From Streptomyces sp. NBC_01255 (GTDB taxonomy: Bacteria > Actinomycetota > Actinomycetes > Streptomycetales > Streptomycetaceae): a DNA stretch of 64,000 nucleotides. Below, piece after piece: positions 54,285 to 63,815 of this stretch (position 1 is the first letter of the stretch; each line of letters starts with the position of its first letter). The notes under the pieces are model-generated. The model saw only the letters and a list, made by a program, of their open reading frames with translations, did no database searches and was not told the origin of the DNA. The translations under genes and the position numbers were made by a program. The DNA lies in assembly GCF_036226445.1 (NCBI RefSeq), contig NZ_CP108474.1:3410001-3474000 (forward strand). Reading direction: 5' to 3'.

Positions 54285-54349
54285 CGGCTGACGGAGGCCG
54301 GGGGAGGAGATTTTTCCGGCCCCCTTCGCCCGTCTGTTCGGCGGCCCGT

Positions 54350-56101
54350 TCAGTCGCCCGGCGGCCGCCAGTGCTGGAGCATGATGTCGAACTGCTCGCG
54401 TGTGGTCTCCCAGCTCGACTGCGGCGAGGACATGTACAGGGCGTACTCCGTGCCGTCGTCCTCGTAGTACATGAGGTCGATCGCGTGCCGCGGCCCGGGG
54501 AAGTCCTTCCTCTCGGTCCAGGTGAACTCCCACTGGCAGGACCGGACCTGGTCGCGGTAGGTGACCTGGCCGAGCTTGACCCGGGTGTAGTCCATCCGCT
54601 TCTGCAGGACGCGTTCCAGGTCGAGGGCGTGCATGTACGGGTTCTCGAAGTCGGGGCTCCGGTCGATGCTGATCCGGATGCGGTGATTGCCGTTGTCCGG
54701 GGTGTAGTCGATCTGGTCGCCCTCCTTCTGCCGCTTCCAGCCGTCCGGTACGAGCAGGCTGAAGCCCGCCGGATCGTGGACGCGGTGCCAGCCGGCCGGA
54801 ATGTCGTTCTCGGTGGCCGGGGTGGCGATGGAGGGGCCGGTGGCCGTGGCTCGTCCGCCGTTCCTGTCGCCGTCCCGGTCGCCGCCCGCGTAGTGCATGG
54901 CGGCGAAGACGGCGCCGCCCGCGACGAGACCGGCGAGCAGGGCCGCGAGGACGACGGTGCGCCAGCGGCCTCGACCCGAAGACGAGGGGGCGGAGGTGGA
55001 GGTGGAGGCGGAAGGCACCAGGGTGGGGGGTGACTGCGAGCCCTGGGACGGCTGCGGCGTCTGGGGCTCGTCGGCCGGGTGAGGCCACTGCGCCGTGGAC
55101 GTCCGCGGCGCACCGGCCGGACGCGCCGCGGCGTCCGTACCCGCCGTACCCGCCGTACCCACCGCGCTCCCGGCGGCCGTCGAGTCCGCCGCGTCCCCCG
55201 CGCCCGAGGTCAGGTCGTCCCTCGCCACGCGCTGGGTCGGCACGTACGCCTGTGCCGTCTGCGGCGTCCGTCCCTCCATCGCGTCGAGCAGCATCCGCTC
55301 GGCCTCGTCCGCACGCGGCCGGTGTTCCGGCTCCTTGCGCAGCAGCGCCACGATGACCGGTGCGAGCGGCCCGGCCTTCTCCGGGTACGGCGGCTCCTCG
55401 GTCACCACGGCCTGCATCGTGCTGATCGGGGAGGTCCGGCGGAACGGCGAGGTCCCCTCCACCGCCGTGTACAGCGTGGCCCCGAGGGACCAGAGGTCGG
55501 AGGCGGGACCGGGATCGCCGCCCCGTACCCGCTCGGGCGCCAGATAGTCGATGGAGCCGACGATCTCCCCGGTCCGCGTGATCGTCGAGTCTCCCTCGAT
55601 CGCCGCGATCCCGAAGTCGGTGATCAGTACGCGCCCGTCCCGCGCCAGCAGGACGTTGCCCGGCTTGACGTCCCGGTGCAGCACCCCGGCCGCGTGCGCG
55701 GCCCGCAGCGCCCCGAGGACGTGCAGTCCGACCCTGGCCGCCTCACGGGGCTCGATCGCGCCCGTCTCCTTGGCGGCGTCTGCGAGCGAGGGCCCGTCGA
55801 CGTACTGCATCACGATCCAGGGACGGCTGTCGTGCTCCAGGACGTCGTGGACGGTGACCACGCCCGGGTGGGTGATCCGCGCGGCGGCCCGCGCTTCCTT
55901 CTGTGTCCGCGCGTGCAGCACGAGCCGGTCGGCCTCCGCCACGAACCGGCCCGCCGTCAGCTCCTTCACCGCGACCACGCGGTGCAGTACCTCGTCGTGC
56001 GCGCGCCAGACCTTGCCCATGCCGCCACGGCCGATGCACTCGCCGAGCCGGTAGCGACCCGCGAGCAGCAACCCCGCCCCTGTGCTCTGAGAATGTTCCA
56101 C
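54350..56101 (-). CDS. Transmembrane Ser/Thr protein kinase
   Basis: 583 residues. The kinase domain at about 16-275 has all key residues: GRGGMGKVW, Lys46 in AVKEL, HRDVKPGN (142-149), DFG (162-164) and APERVRGG. A Thr/Ala/Pro-rich juxtamembrane linker, one transmembrane helix (VVLAALLAGLVAGGAVFAAM, near 385-405) and an ectodomain beginning GFSLLVPDGWKR follow. The GF-P-GW opening recurs in the next kinase-family gene and in the 321-residue protein at 696. It lies in a three-gene kinase cluster like one known in S. coelicolor, where a member is reported to act on spore-wall synthesis. That link is by position only. Confidence 0.95.
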   Translation of the reverse strand: MEHSQSTGAGLLLAGRYRLGECIGRGGMGKVWRAHDEVLHRVVAVKELTAGRFVAEADRLVLHARTQKEARAAARITHPGVVTVHDVLEHDSRPWIVMQYVDGPSLADAAKETGAIEPREAARVGLHVLGALRAAHAAGVLHRDVKPGNVLLARDGRVLITDFGIAAIEGDSTITRTGEIVGSIDYLAPERVRGGDPGPASDLWSLGATLYTAVEGTSPFRRTSPISTMQAVVTEEPPYPEKAGPLAPVIVALLRKEPEHRPRADEAERMLLDAMEGRTPQTAQAYVPTQRVARDDLTSGAGDAADSTAAGSAVGTAGTAGTDAAARPAGAPRTSTAQWPHPADEPQTPQPSQGSQSPPTLVPSASTSTSAPSSSGRGRWRTVVLAALLAGLVAGGAVFAAMHYAGGDRDGDRNGGRATATGPSIATPATENDIPAGWHRVHDPAGFSLLVPDGWKRQKEGDQIDYTPDNGNHRIRISIDRSPDFENPYMHALDLERVLQKRMDYTRVKLGQVTYRDQVRSCQWEFTWTERKDFPGPRHAIDLMYYEDDGTEYALYMSSPQSSWETTREQFDIMLQHWRPPGD

Positions 56102-56259
56102 TTGCCCCCGCCCGTTCCTTCGGATGCCAGGTTACGGAGGGGGGCGGGGGCTGCGGAACCTCGGGGCTGTCATAGGAACAGCACTGTGACCGGGGGACGG
56201 TGACGCCCCGATGGACGGCCCGGCGGGCGGCCCTGCGTCAGCCCGGCGTCCTCTCCGGC

Positions 56260-59200
56260 TCAGCGTCCCGGGCGGAACGCCTTCGTGGCCTCGTCGTAGA
56301 TCTCGGATACCTTGTCGCTCTCGCCCTTCGGGCCGATGACCACCACGACGTGGTACCGGCCGCCGTCGATGAGGGCGAGGTTCCGGACGGAGACCTGGCG
56401 CCCGGTGCTGTCCAGCCACCAGTAACTGCCCGTGGCCGTCGCCGTCGTGCCGATGTCGACCCGGCGGGACGAATCCGTACCCGACCAACTGGACACGCGC
56501 AGCGGCTCCAGCTCGCGCTCCTTGTTGTTCTGGTACTCCAGGGGGTCGGATCCGTGGTCGGCGACCGTGTCCCTGCCCGGGACGACGATCATCGTGAAGT
56601 CGCCTCCGGTGTAGCGCACTTGCCCGGCGTCGTTGATCGGGCTGCGGCGCCAGCCGTTCGGCACCCCGATCCGGAAGCCCTCCGGGTCCTGGCGCAGGGT
56701 GTACCCGGCGGCGAGGGCGGGCGCCGACGGATCGGCCGCGGGCGGGGTCGTGGACGGCTTGGCGGGGGGCTTGGAGGTCGGCTCGGAGGACGGATCGGCC
56801 GGCGGGGCGCTCGTGGGTGCGGTGCCGGGCGCGGTGGTACGCGGGGACCCGCCGGCCGACGGAGCGCCCGCGCCGGGCTCCTTCCCCTCGCCCGGCAGGA
56901 AGAACACGGCGTACGCCACGGCCCCACCGAGCAGGAGCAGGACGAGGAGCAGCAGCGTACGGCCGAGGGAGCGAGGCGAACCCTCGCCCCGGGAGGGGCT
57001 CCGGGGCGCACGGGGGGCCCGGGGCGCGCGCTGCGGGATCTCCTCCTGGAACTCCACCCCCGCGTCGACGTATTCGCCCTGGTGGACGACCTCGGGCGCG
57101 GCCTCGTGAAGGGCCGCGGCGCGCGGCTCGGGGCGGGGGTCCTTGCCCCGCTTGTGACGGTGGCGGCCCGCACCCGCGCCCGCACCCTTACGGCGCCGGC
57201 GCACCAGCTCGCCGCGGCGGCGCACGATCGGCAGGCGTGTCTCGTCGAAGGACGGCAGCGGTACGGCTCCGAGGCCCGCCTCGGGCTCCGGCGCCGACCG
57301 CACGAGGGAGCGCAGCCAGCCGCGGAGCTCCTCGAAGTCGGGGCGCTCGGTGGGGTCCTGGCGGAGCAGGGACTCCACGACCGGGCGCAGCGGCCCGCAC
57401 TCCTCGGCGAAGGCGGGCGGCTCGGCGCAGACCAGCTGGACGAGCTCGGCGGCGCTGTCCTCCGGGTAGGGGGCGTGGCCCTGGACGGCCCGGTAGAGGA
57501 GCGCGCCGAGCGCCCACAGGTCGGTGGCGGGACCGATGGGCGGGGCGAGGCGCCAGTTCTCGTGGACGGGGCCGGCCTGCTCGGGCGCCCAGCGCTCGGT
57601 GACCGCGCCGACGACGGCGATCCGGGTCTGGCGGGCCCGCTCGGCGTCGAGGCGCGTGGTGGGGCCGCGGTGGACCTGGACCGGTACGGCGAGCCGGTCG
57701 GGCGGTCCGGCGGCGCCGGCGGGGACCGGGAGGCGGGCGGGGTCGGGTGTCGCGGCCGTGTACCCGGCGGGCAGCGCCGGGCGGCCGGACCCTGGCAGTA
57801 CGGGGCCGCGGCCGGGGCCCGAGCCGCCTGCGGGGATCGGTCCGGAGCCGTCACGCGCGGCGTGCGGACCGTCGCTCCAGCTGCCGGCGAGGTGCACGCG
57901 CGGCGGAGGACCGGCCTGCGGGCCGCCGTACGCCGTATCGCCGCCGTCGTCCTCGTCGTCGTCCTCGTCGTCGTCCGCCGCCTGCGACCACCACTGCGGC
58001 TCGGGCGCGCCGGACGCGGGCACCGGGGCAGGGGGCGGCGGGGGCGCGGGGGCCGGGACCGGTGGCGTGGGCGGCTCCGCCGGTGCGGGGCGCTGGCCGG
58101 GGAGCGCGCCCGTCTCGCCGAGCCGCGCCGCGGCACGCGCTCCCGCGCGGTACGCGGCGATGGCTCCGGCCCGTGCGGCCCGCACGTCGGCGGTGGGCGG
58201 CGGGGCGACGGCCGGGGGCTCCGCCCCGGTCCGGGTCTCGGGCGCGGACCTCGCCCCGGCGCCGTACGGGTCGGCCCCGTAGGACTCACGACCGTACGCA
58301 TCGGCACCGGGACCGGCCGCGCCGCCGGTGCTCTCGCCACCGTCCTGGTCGGACCCGTACTGGTCAGGCCCGTACTGCTCAGGCCCGTACTGGCCGGACC
58401 GGTACTCGTCGGCCCCGTACTCGTCGGCGCCGTAGCCGTAGCCGGTCTCCCCGAGAAGCTCCTCGTCCGAGTCCGTCCCGTACGAGACCTCCTCGAACTC
58501 CACGACCTCCTCGAACTCCTCCGCCCCCTCCTCATCGGCCTCGGCCTCGGTCTCGGTCTCCTCGTAGACCTCGGCCTCGTACAGGTCGGAGCTGTACACC
58601 TCGGCGAACTCGGGCTCCGGCGCGAGCGGGAAGTCGGGCTCGAACTCCCGGGACGCGAACCCGGACCCCGTCCCGGCCGCCGTCCCGGCTCCGAACCTCG
58701 CCCCGAACTCCCCCTCGTCGTCCCCCGCCTCCGGCACGGGCGCGTAGCCGCACAAGGCCTCTTCCGCGGCGCCCACGGCGAGGCCCGTGAGGACCACCCG
58801 CCCGTCGTCGCAGACGAGCACGGTCCGGGCGGTGATGTTCCGGTGGACCCAGCCGTGGGCGTGGAGCGCGCGCAGGGCGGTGAGGACGTCGGCGCCGATC
58901 TCGGCCGCCCGGTACGGGTTGAGGGGCTGCTCGGCGAGGAGCGCGGCCAGCGGCCTGGCAGCCACGACCTCGCTCACTATCCACAGCGAACCGGCCTCCG
59001 CGAAGACGTCGAAGACCTGGTCGAGGAGCGGATGGTCGGGAATCTGCGCGGCGGCCTGGGCCGCCTCGATCGCCCGGCGCACGACGGGCTCGGCCGGCCG
59101 GCGGGTCGCCCGCCCGGCGCTCCCGTAGGACTGCGCGGAACCGCCCGCGCCGTCGAGCACCTCGGCGTCCACGAACTCCGGCAGGGGCACCTGGCGGACC

Positions 59201-59343
59201 AGGACCTCCTGCCCGCTGTACGTGTCGAAGGCGCGCGTCTCGGCGAAGTCGTACGCGTCCGCGCCCGGACCCGCCTCCGCGCCGGTCGGCGGCAGCGGCA
59301 GGCGGTAGCGGTCCGCCAGCACCCTTCCCGCGTAGTCGTCCAC
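56260..59343 (-). CDS. Pseudokinase with about 390-residue insertion in kinase domain
   Basis: 1027 residues from GTG 59343 (GGGGAGG ribosome site, VDDYAGRVLADRYRLPLPP). The N-lobe is weak and the VAIK Lys is Arg (VLVRQV, residue 50). The catalytic HRD is HRN (HRNITARTVLV, 167 on) and DFG is LTG (185-187), so catalysis is not expected. The C-lobe resumes near 585 (HENWRLAPPIGPATDLWALG) after a low-complexity acidic and Tyr/Gly-rich insertion (EETETEAEADEEGAEEFEEV; QYGPEQYGPDQYGSD). A transmembrane helix (LLLLVLLLLGGAVAYAVFFL) and an ectodomain starting GFRIGVPNGWRR end the protein. It is probably a scaffold for the two active kinases beside it. Confidence 0.88.
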   Translation of the reverse strand: MDDYAGRVLADRYRLPLPPTGAEAGPGADAYDFAETRAFDTYSGQEVLVRQVPLPEFVDAEVLDGAGGSAQSYGSAGRATRRPAEPVVRRAIEAAQAAAQIPDHPLLDQVFDVFAEAGSLWIVSEVVAARPLAALLAEQPLNPYRAAEIGADVLTALRALHAHGWVHRNITARTVLVCDDGRVVLTGLAVGAAEEALCGYAPVPEAGDDEGEFGARFGAGTAAGTGSGFASREFEPDFPLAPEPEFAEVYSSDLYEAEVYEETETEAEADEEGAEEFEEVVEFEEVSYGTDSDEELLGETGYGYGADEYGADEYRSGQYGPEQYGPDQYGSDQDGGESTGGAAGPGADAYGRESYGADPYGAGARSAPETRTGAEPPAVAPPPTADVRAARAGAIAAYRAGARAAARLGETGALPGQRPAPAEPPTPPVPAPAPPPPPAPVPASGAPEPQWWSQAADDDEDDDEDDGGDTAYGGPQAGPPPRVHLAGSWSDGPHAARDGSGPIPAGGSGPGRGPVLPGSGRPALPAGYTAATPDPARLPVPAGAAGPPDRLAVPVQVHRGPTTRLDAERARQTRIAVVGAVTERWAPEQAGPVHENWRLAPPIGPATDLWALGALLYRAVQGHAPYPEDSAAELVQLVCAEPPAFAEECGPLRPVVESLLRQDPTERPDFEELRGWLRSLVRSAPEPEAGLGAVPLPSFDETRLPIVRRRGELVRRRRKGAGAGAGRHRHKRGKDPRPEPRAAALHEAAPEVVHQGEYVDAGVEFQEEIPQRAPRAPRAPRSPSRGEGSPRSLGRTLLLLVLLLLGGAVAYAVFFLPGEGKEPGAGAPSAGGSPRTTAPGTAPTSAPPADPSSEPTSKPPAKPSTTPPAADPSAPALAAGYTLRQDPEGFRIGVPNGWRRSPINDAGQVRYTGGDFTMIVVPGRDTVADHGSDPLEYQNNKERELEPLRVSSWSGTDSSRRVDIGTTATATGSYWWLDSTGRQVSVRNLALIDGGRYHVVVVIGPKGESDKVSEIYDEATKAFRPGR

Positions 59344-59491
59344 GACGCCTCCCCACGCGCGCACGCTGTCCCCCGTGGACCCGCGGATCCGTCGAATCAC
59401 GCGAGTCCGTCAATTCCGGTCCGGCACCGTGCAGTTAGCGGCAATTGTCGGCTGCGTACGGTCCACGAACTCTCACGATACGTGGCGCCGG

Positions 59492-61903
59492 TCAGTCCTT
59501 GGGGCTGAACGTGGCGAACGCCGTCTCCCGCAGGGTCCGGCACTCCGCGCCGTTCCACTCGTCCGCCTTGCAGGTGATCATGATGGAGTAGCCGTGCTTG
59601 TCGTCCACCTTGAAGCCGCGGTTGAGCACGCGGACGGTCATGCCCTTCTGCGTGCGCGTGAACTCCCAGTCGGCGACGGTCGGGTAGCCCTTGTAGGAGA
59701 CCTGCTTGATGCCGATGTGCTCGTAGTCCTGGCTGGTGACGGCCACGCCGGCCTTGGCCAGCTCCCAGGCGCTCTGCGCGTTGTCCTTCGGGCTGTCGTT
59801 GAAGTCGACCTGGACGCGCGGGAAACCGCCGCTCTGGCTGAATATCACGCCGAGGTCGTAGCCCGGTATCGAGCTGGGCTTGTAGGTGCCGGGCAGCGCC
59901 ATGGAGAAGTGGAGCCGCTCGTTGGTGACGAGCGCGTACCCGGCGGGCAGCTGCGCGCCGGTACCGCCGCTGGGCTTGCCGGACGGCTTCGTGCCGCCCT
60001 GCCCGGTCGTCGTCCCGACCGTCGTCCCGGTGGTCGTTCCGGTGGTCGTCCCCGTCGTGCCCGTGTCGCCCGTCGATCCGTTGGAACCGGTGCCCCCGGG
60101 CTGCGCGCCGCCCTGCTGGCCGGGGCCGCCGGGCGTCTGCCCCTTGCCGCCGGAGCCTTCGGAGCCGCCGGACCCGTCGGCGCCACCGCCGGAAGCGCCG
60201 GCCGAGGCCGTCGTGCCGCCGGTCCCCTGGCCCTGCTTGTCCTTGTCGTCGCCACCGGTGAGGGAGACCGTCAGGATCGTGCCGAGCAGAGCGAGGACGG
60301 CGACCGCGGCGATGATCACCAGCGTGCGGCGCGGCACGACGTCGGTCAGCGGCGCACGGGCCGGAGCCTGCCTGCCGCCCCCCTGCAACGGCTCGACCGC
60401 CCTCGGCCTCGGCGGCTTCGCCTTCGGCTCGGCCTTCGCGGAGGCGGCCGCGTTGCGCACGGACTTCAACGCGCCCCGTACCCGGTCGGCGGCGACGGCC
60501 GTGTCGGGCGTCCTGTCCCGGTCGGCGGCCGGATCCGCGGGAGCCCGGTCGGGGCGCGGCGGAAGCAGTATGGCCCGGGTGACCTCGGGAGAGACCTCCG
60601 GCGCCGCGACGGGCGCGTCGAGCACGGCCCGCAGCAGGACCCGCGCGCGGGCGTCGTCGAGGCGCTGGGCCGGGTCCTTGGCGAGCAGGCCGTAGATGAC
60701 CTGCTCCAGCTCGGGTCCCGCGTTCTTCGGGGGGTCGACCGGCTCGGTCATCACTGCCGTGAGGGTGGCGATGGCGGAGCCCTTGTCGTAGGGCGGGCTG
60801 CCCTCGACCGCCGCGTACAGGAGGCCGCCCAGCGACCACAGGTCGGCGGCCGGTCCGGGCTTGTGGCCGCGGGCGCGCTCCGGCGAGATGTAGGAGGGGG
60901 CGCCGACGAGCATGCCGGTGGAGGTGATCGAGGGGTCGCCCTCGACCTGGGCGATGCCGAAATCGGTCAGGACGACCCGGCCGTCATCGGCGATCAGCAC
61001 GTTCGACGGCTTCACGTCACGGTGGAGGATGCCCTCGCGGTGCGCGGAGCGCAGGACGTCGAGGATGGCGAGGCCGACCTCGGCGGCGCGGCGGGGCGTG
61101 AGCACGCCGTCCTCGCGCACCGCGTCGGCGAGGGACTTGCCCTCGATGAGCTCCATGACGATCCACGGACGGTCGTCCTCGTCGACGACGTCGTACACGG
61201 TCACGGCGCCGTTGTTACGGATCCGGGCGATGGCCTTGGCCTCGCGCAGGGTCCGGGTGATGAGGCGTCGCTTCTCGTCGTCGTCGATGCTGGTGGGGAA
61301 GCGGAGCTCCTTGACGGCGACGGTGCGGCCCAGGGTCTCGTCGACCGCGCGCCACACGGTGCCCATGCCGCCGCGTCCGAGGACCACGCCGAGCCGGTAG
61401 CGGCCGGCGAGCAGCCTGCCCTCGGTCACGGGGTCCTTGCGCAGCCGGTCGCCGAAGCCGCCGGAACCACCGGAGGCACCGGAACCACCGGAGCCACTCC
61501 CGGAAGCCGAGCGGCCGGAACCGCTCCCCCGATCGGCGCGGGCGCTCTCGCCGTCGCCGTCCCCGGCGCCGAAACCGGCCCTGCCGGTCGACGGCTCGGT
61601 GCCCCGCAGCCGGCCCGTCGCGCCGGAGGGCTCGTCGGACACCGCGTCATCCTTCGGGTCGACAGCGCCCTCGGCACGCTCCACGTCGCCCGCGCCCTCC
61701 GCACGCTCCACGTCATCCACGTCGGCCGCGGCGTCCGCGTCCTCCGTAACGTCCGTGACCTGCGCGTCCTTCGTGTCCCGCGGGTCCCGCTCCGCCGCGC
61801 GCGCGGCCGGGACCGCCCCTCGGTCGCCGTCGGCCGCGGCCCCCGCGGCGGCGTCCCGCCGGGGGTCCCTCGCCGTGTCCCGCGACTGCTCCGCCTCCGA
61901 CAT
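59492..61903 (-). CDS. Transmembrane Ser/Thr protein kinase with long N-tail
   Basis: 803 residues; ATG 61903. The N-terminal 155 residues are acidic, Gly/Ser-rich and contain a VERAEGA duplication. The kinase domain at about 168-430 has GRGGMGTVW, Lys198 in AVKEL, HRDVKPSN (294-301), DFG (314-316) and SPERARGH, so it is active by sequence. A transmembrane helix (LVIIAAVAVLALLGTILTVS, about 525-545), a Gly/Thr-rich linker and an ectodomain (from about 660: GYALVTNERLHFSMALPGTY) follow. The ectodomain is loosely like those of its neighbours. Same direction as the other two kinases; 148 bp separate it from the pseudokinase gene. Confidence 0.95.
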   Translation of the reverse strand: MSEAEQSRDTARDPRRDAAAGAAADGDRGAVPAARAAERDPRDTKDAQVTDVTEDADAAADVDDVERAEGAGDVERAEGAVDPKDDAVSDEPSGATGRLRGTEPSTGRAGFGAGDGDGESARADRGSGSGRSASGSGSGGSGASGGSGGFGDRLRKDPVTEGRLLAGRYRLGVVLGRGGMGTVWRAVDETLGRTVAVKELRFPTSIDDDEKRRLITRTLREAKAIARIRNNGAVTVYDVVDEDDRPWIVMELIEGKSLADAVREDGVLTPRRAAEVGLAILDVLRSAHREGILHRDVKPSNVLIADDGRVVLTDFGIAQVEGDPSITSTGMLVGAPSYISPERARGHKPGPAADLWSLGGLLYAAVEGSPPYDKGSAIATLTAVMTEPVDPPKNAGPELEQVIYGLLAKDPAQRLDDARARVLLRAVLDAPVAAPEVSPEVTRAILLPPRPDRAPADPAADRDRTPDTAVAADRVRGALKSVRNAAASAKAEPKAKPPRPRAVEPLQGGGRQAPARAPLTDVVPRRTLVIIAAVAVLALLGTILTVSLTGGDDKDKQGQGTGGTTASAGASGGGADGSGGSEGSGGKGQTPGGPGQQGGAQPGGTGSNGSTGDTGTTGTTTGTTTGTTVGTTTGQGGTKPSGKPSGGTGAQLPAGYALVTNERLHFSMALPGTYKPSSIPGYDLGVIFSQSGGFPRVQVDFNDSPKDNAQSAWELAKAGVAVTSQDYEHIGIKQVSYKGYPTVADWEFTRTQKGMTVRVLNRGFKVDDKHGYSIMITCKADEWNGAECRTLRETAFATFSPKD

Positions 61904-62108
61904 GCGTCCCCTCTGCGATCCCTGATCTCCGCCGCGTCTGCCGCTTCCCGCGTGATGCGGTAACCCGCCCTGGAAGAGAGGCCATTGTCCCTCACCTCGG
62001 GACGGGTGCCGCCCCCGGGTCCGTACTCCGGGATGACGACGCCCGTCGGCACCCCCCAGGTTCCCACCGGATTCCGGACGACACGGACGTCCTGCCCGGA
62101 ACGGACCG

Positions 62109-63815
62109 TCAGATCGGCACGATGTCCGGCGCCCCGAGCCGTGCGGCGTCCGCCGTCAGGTCGTCCGGCTGCCGCTGCGACTCGCGTTCGGCCTCGACCC
62201 GCTTCTCGTAGTGCTCGACCTCCTTGTCGATCTGGTGGGCGTCCCAGCCCAGGACCGGCGCCATCAGCTCCGCGCACTCGCGCGCGCTGAGCGTGCCCCG
62301 GTCGAAGGTCTCGATGGAGATCCTGGTCCGCCGGGTGAGGACGTCGTCGAGGTGGCGCGCGCCCTCGTGCGAGGCGGCGTAGACGATCTCGGCGCGCAGG
62401 TAGTCGTCGGCCGCCGCGAGCGGTTCCCCGAGCCCGGGGTCCTCGGCGATCAGGTCGAGGATCTGCTCCGTCAGGGAGCCGTACCGGTTGAGAAGATGCT
62501 CGACCCGGACGACGTGCAGCCCGGTCCTGGCCGCCGTCCTGGCCCGCGCGTTCCACAGGGCCCGGTAGCCCTCGGCGCCGAGGAGCGGGATGTCCTCGGT
62601 GACACAGGCGGCCACCCGCTGGTCGAGGCCGTGGACCGCCGCGTCGACGGCGTCCTTCGCCATGACGCGGTACGTCGTGTACTTGCCGCCGGCCACCACG
62701 ACCAGGCCGGGGACCGGGTGGGCGACGGTGTGCTCGCGCGAGAGCTTGCTCGTGGCGTCCGACTCGCCCGCGAGCAGCGGCCGCAGGCCCGCGTAGACGC
62801 CCTGGACGTCGTCCCGGGTGAGCGGGGTCGCGAGCACGGTGTTCACATGCTCCAGGAGGTAGTCGATGTCGGCGCTGGACGCGGCCGGATGGGCCTTGTC
62901 CAGGTCCCAGTCGGTGTCGGTGGTGCCGACGATCCAGTGCCGGCCCCAGGGGATGACGAACAGCACGGACTTCTCGGTACGGAGGATGAGTCCGGTGGTC
63001 GAGTGGATGCGGTCCTTGGGCACGACCAGGTGGATGCCCTTCGAGGCGCGCACGTGGAACTGGCCGCGCTCGGCGATGAGGGCCTGGGTGTCGTCCGTCC
63101 ACACCCCGGTGGCGTTGACGATCTGCTTGGCCCGGATCTCGTACGAGCCGCCCGACTCGACGTCCTGCACGCGCGCGCCGACGACCCGCTCGCCCTCGCG
63201 CAGGAAGCCGACGACGCGGGCCCGGCTGGCGGCCTTCGCGCCGTACGCGGCGGCCGTGCGCACGAGGGTGGTGACGAAGCGGGCGTCGTCCATCTGGGCG
63301 TCGTAGTACTGGAGGGCGCCGACGAGGGCGTCCTTCCTGAGGCAGGGCGCGACCCGCAGCGCGTTCCGCCGGGAGAGGTGGCGGTGCGCGGGCAGGCCGC
63401 GGCCGTGGCCGGAGGAGAGGGACATCGCGTCGTACAGCGCGACGCCCGAGCCCGCGTAGAACCGCTCCCAGCCCTTGTGCTGGAGCGGGTAGAGGAAGGG
63501 GACGGGCTTCACCAGGTGGGGTGCGAGCCGCTCCAGGAGCAGTCCGCGCTCCTTGAGGGCCTCCCGCACCAGCGCGAAGTCCAGCATCTCCAGGTAGCGC
63601 AGGCCGCCGTGGATGAGCTTGCTGGACCTGCTCGACGTACCGGAGGCCCAGTCGCGGGCCTCGACGATGCCGGTGGAGAGTCCTCTCGTGACGGCGTCCA
63701 GGGCGGTGCCCGCGCCGACCACTCCGGCGCCGACGACCAGCACGTCCAACTCTCGCTCCGCCATGGCCGTGAGCGCCTCGGTGCGCTCGGCCGGTCCCAG
63801 TGTCGCTGTCCTCAC
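62109..63815 (-). CDS. glpD: Glycerol-3-phosphate dehydrogenase (FAD)
   Basis: 568 residues from GTG 63815 (GGGAGG at 7 nt). It oxidises sn-glycerol-3-phosphate to DHAP at the membrane, passing electrons to quinone. FAD motif LVVGAGVVGAGTALDAVTRG (29-34), GTSSRSSKLIHGGLRYLE, ATGVWTDDTQAL and VAGGKYTTYRVMAKD are those of GlpD. The C-terminal domain has DIPLLGAEGYRAL and VYAASHEGARHLDDVLTRRT. It is a single gene at the edge of the window. Upstream to 64000 I see only promoter-like AT-rich sequence, without a clear operator. Confidence 0.97.
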   Translation of the reverse strand: MRTATLGPAERTEALTAMAERELDVLVVGAGVVGAGTALDAVTRGLSTGIVEARDWASGTSSRSSKLIHGGLRYLEMLDFALVREALKERGLLLERLAPHLVKPVPFLYPLQHKGWERFYAGSGVALYDAMSLSSGHGRGLPAHRHLSRRNALRVAPCLRKDALVGALQYYDAQMDDARFVTTLVRTAAAYGAKAASRARVVGFLREGERVVGARVQDVESGGSYEIRAKQIVNATGVWTDDTQALIAERGQFHVRASKGIHLVVPKDRIHSTTGLILRTEKSVLFVIPWGRHWIVGTTDTDWDLDKAHPAASSADIDYLLEHVNTVLATPLTRDDVQGVYAGLRPLLAGESDATSKLSREHTVAHPVPGLVVVAGGKYTTYRVMAKDAVDAAVHGLDQRVAACVTEDIPLLGAEGYRALWNARARTAARTGLHVVRVEHLLNRYGSLTEQILDLIAEDPGLGEPLAAADDYLRAEIVYAASHEGARHLDDVLTRRTRISIETFDRGTLSARECAELMAPVLGWDAHQIDKEVEHYEKRVEAERESQRQPDDLTADAARLGAPDIVPI

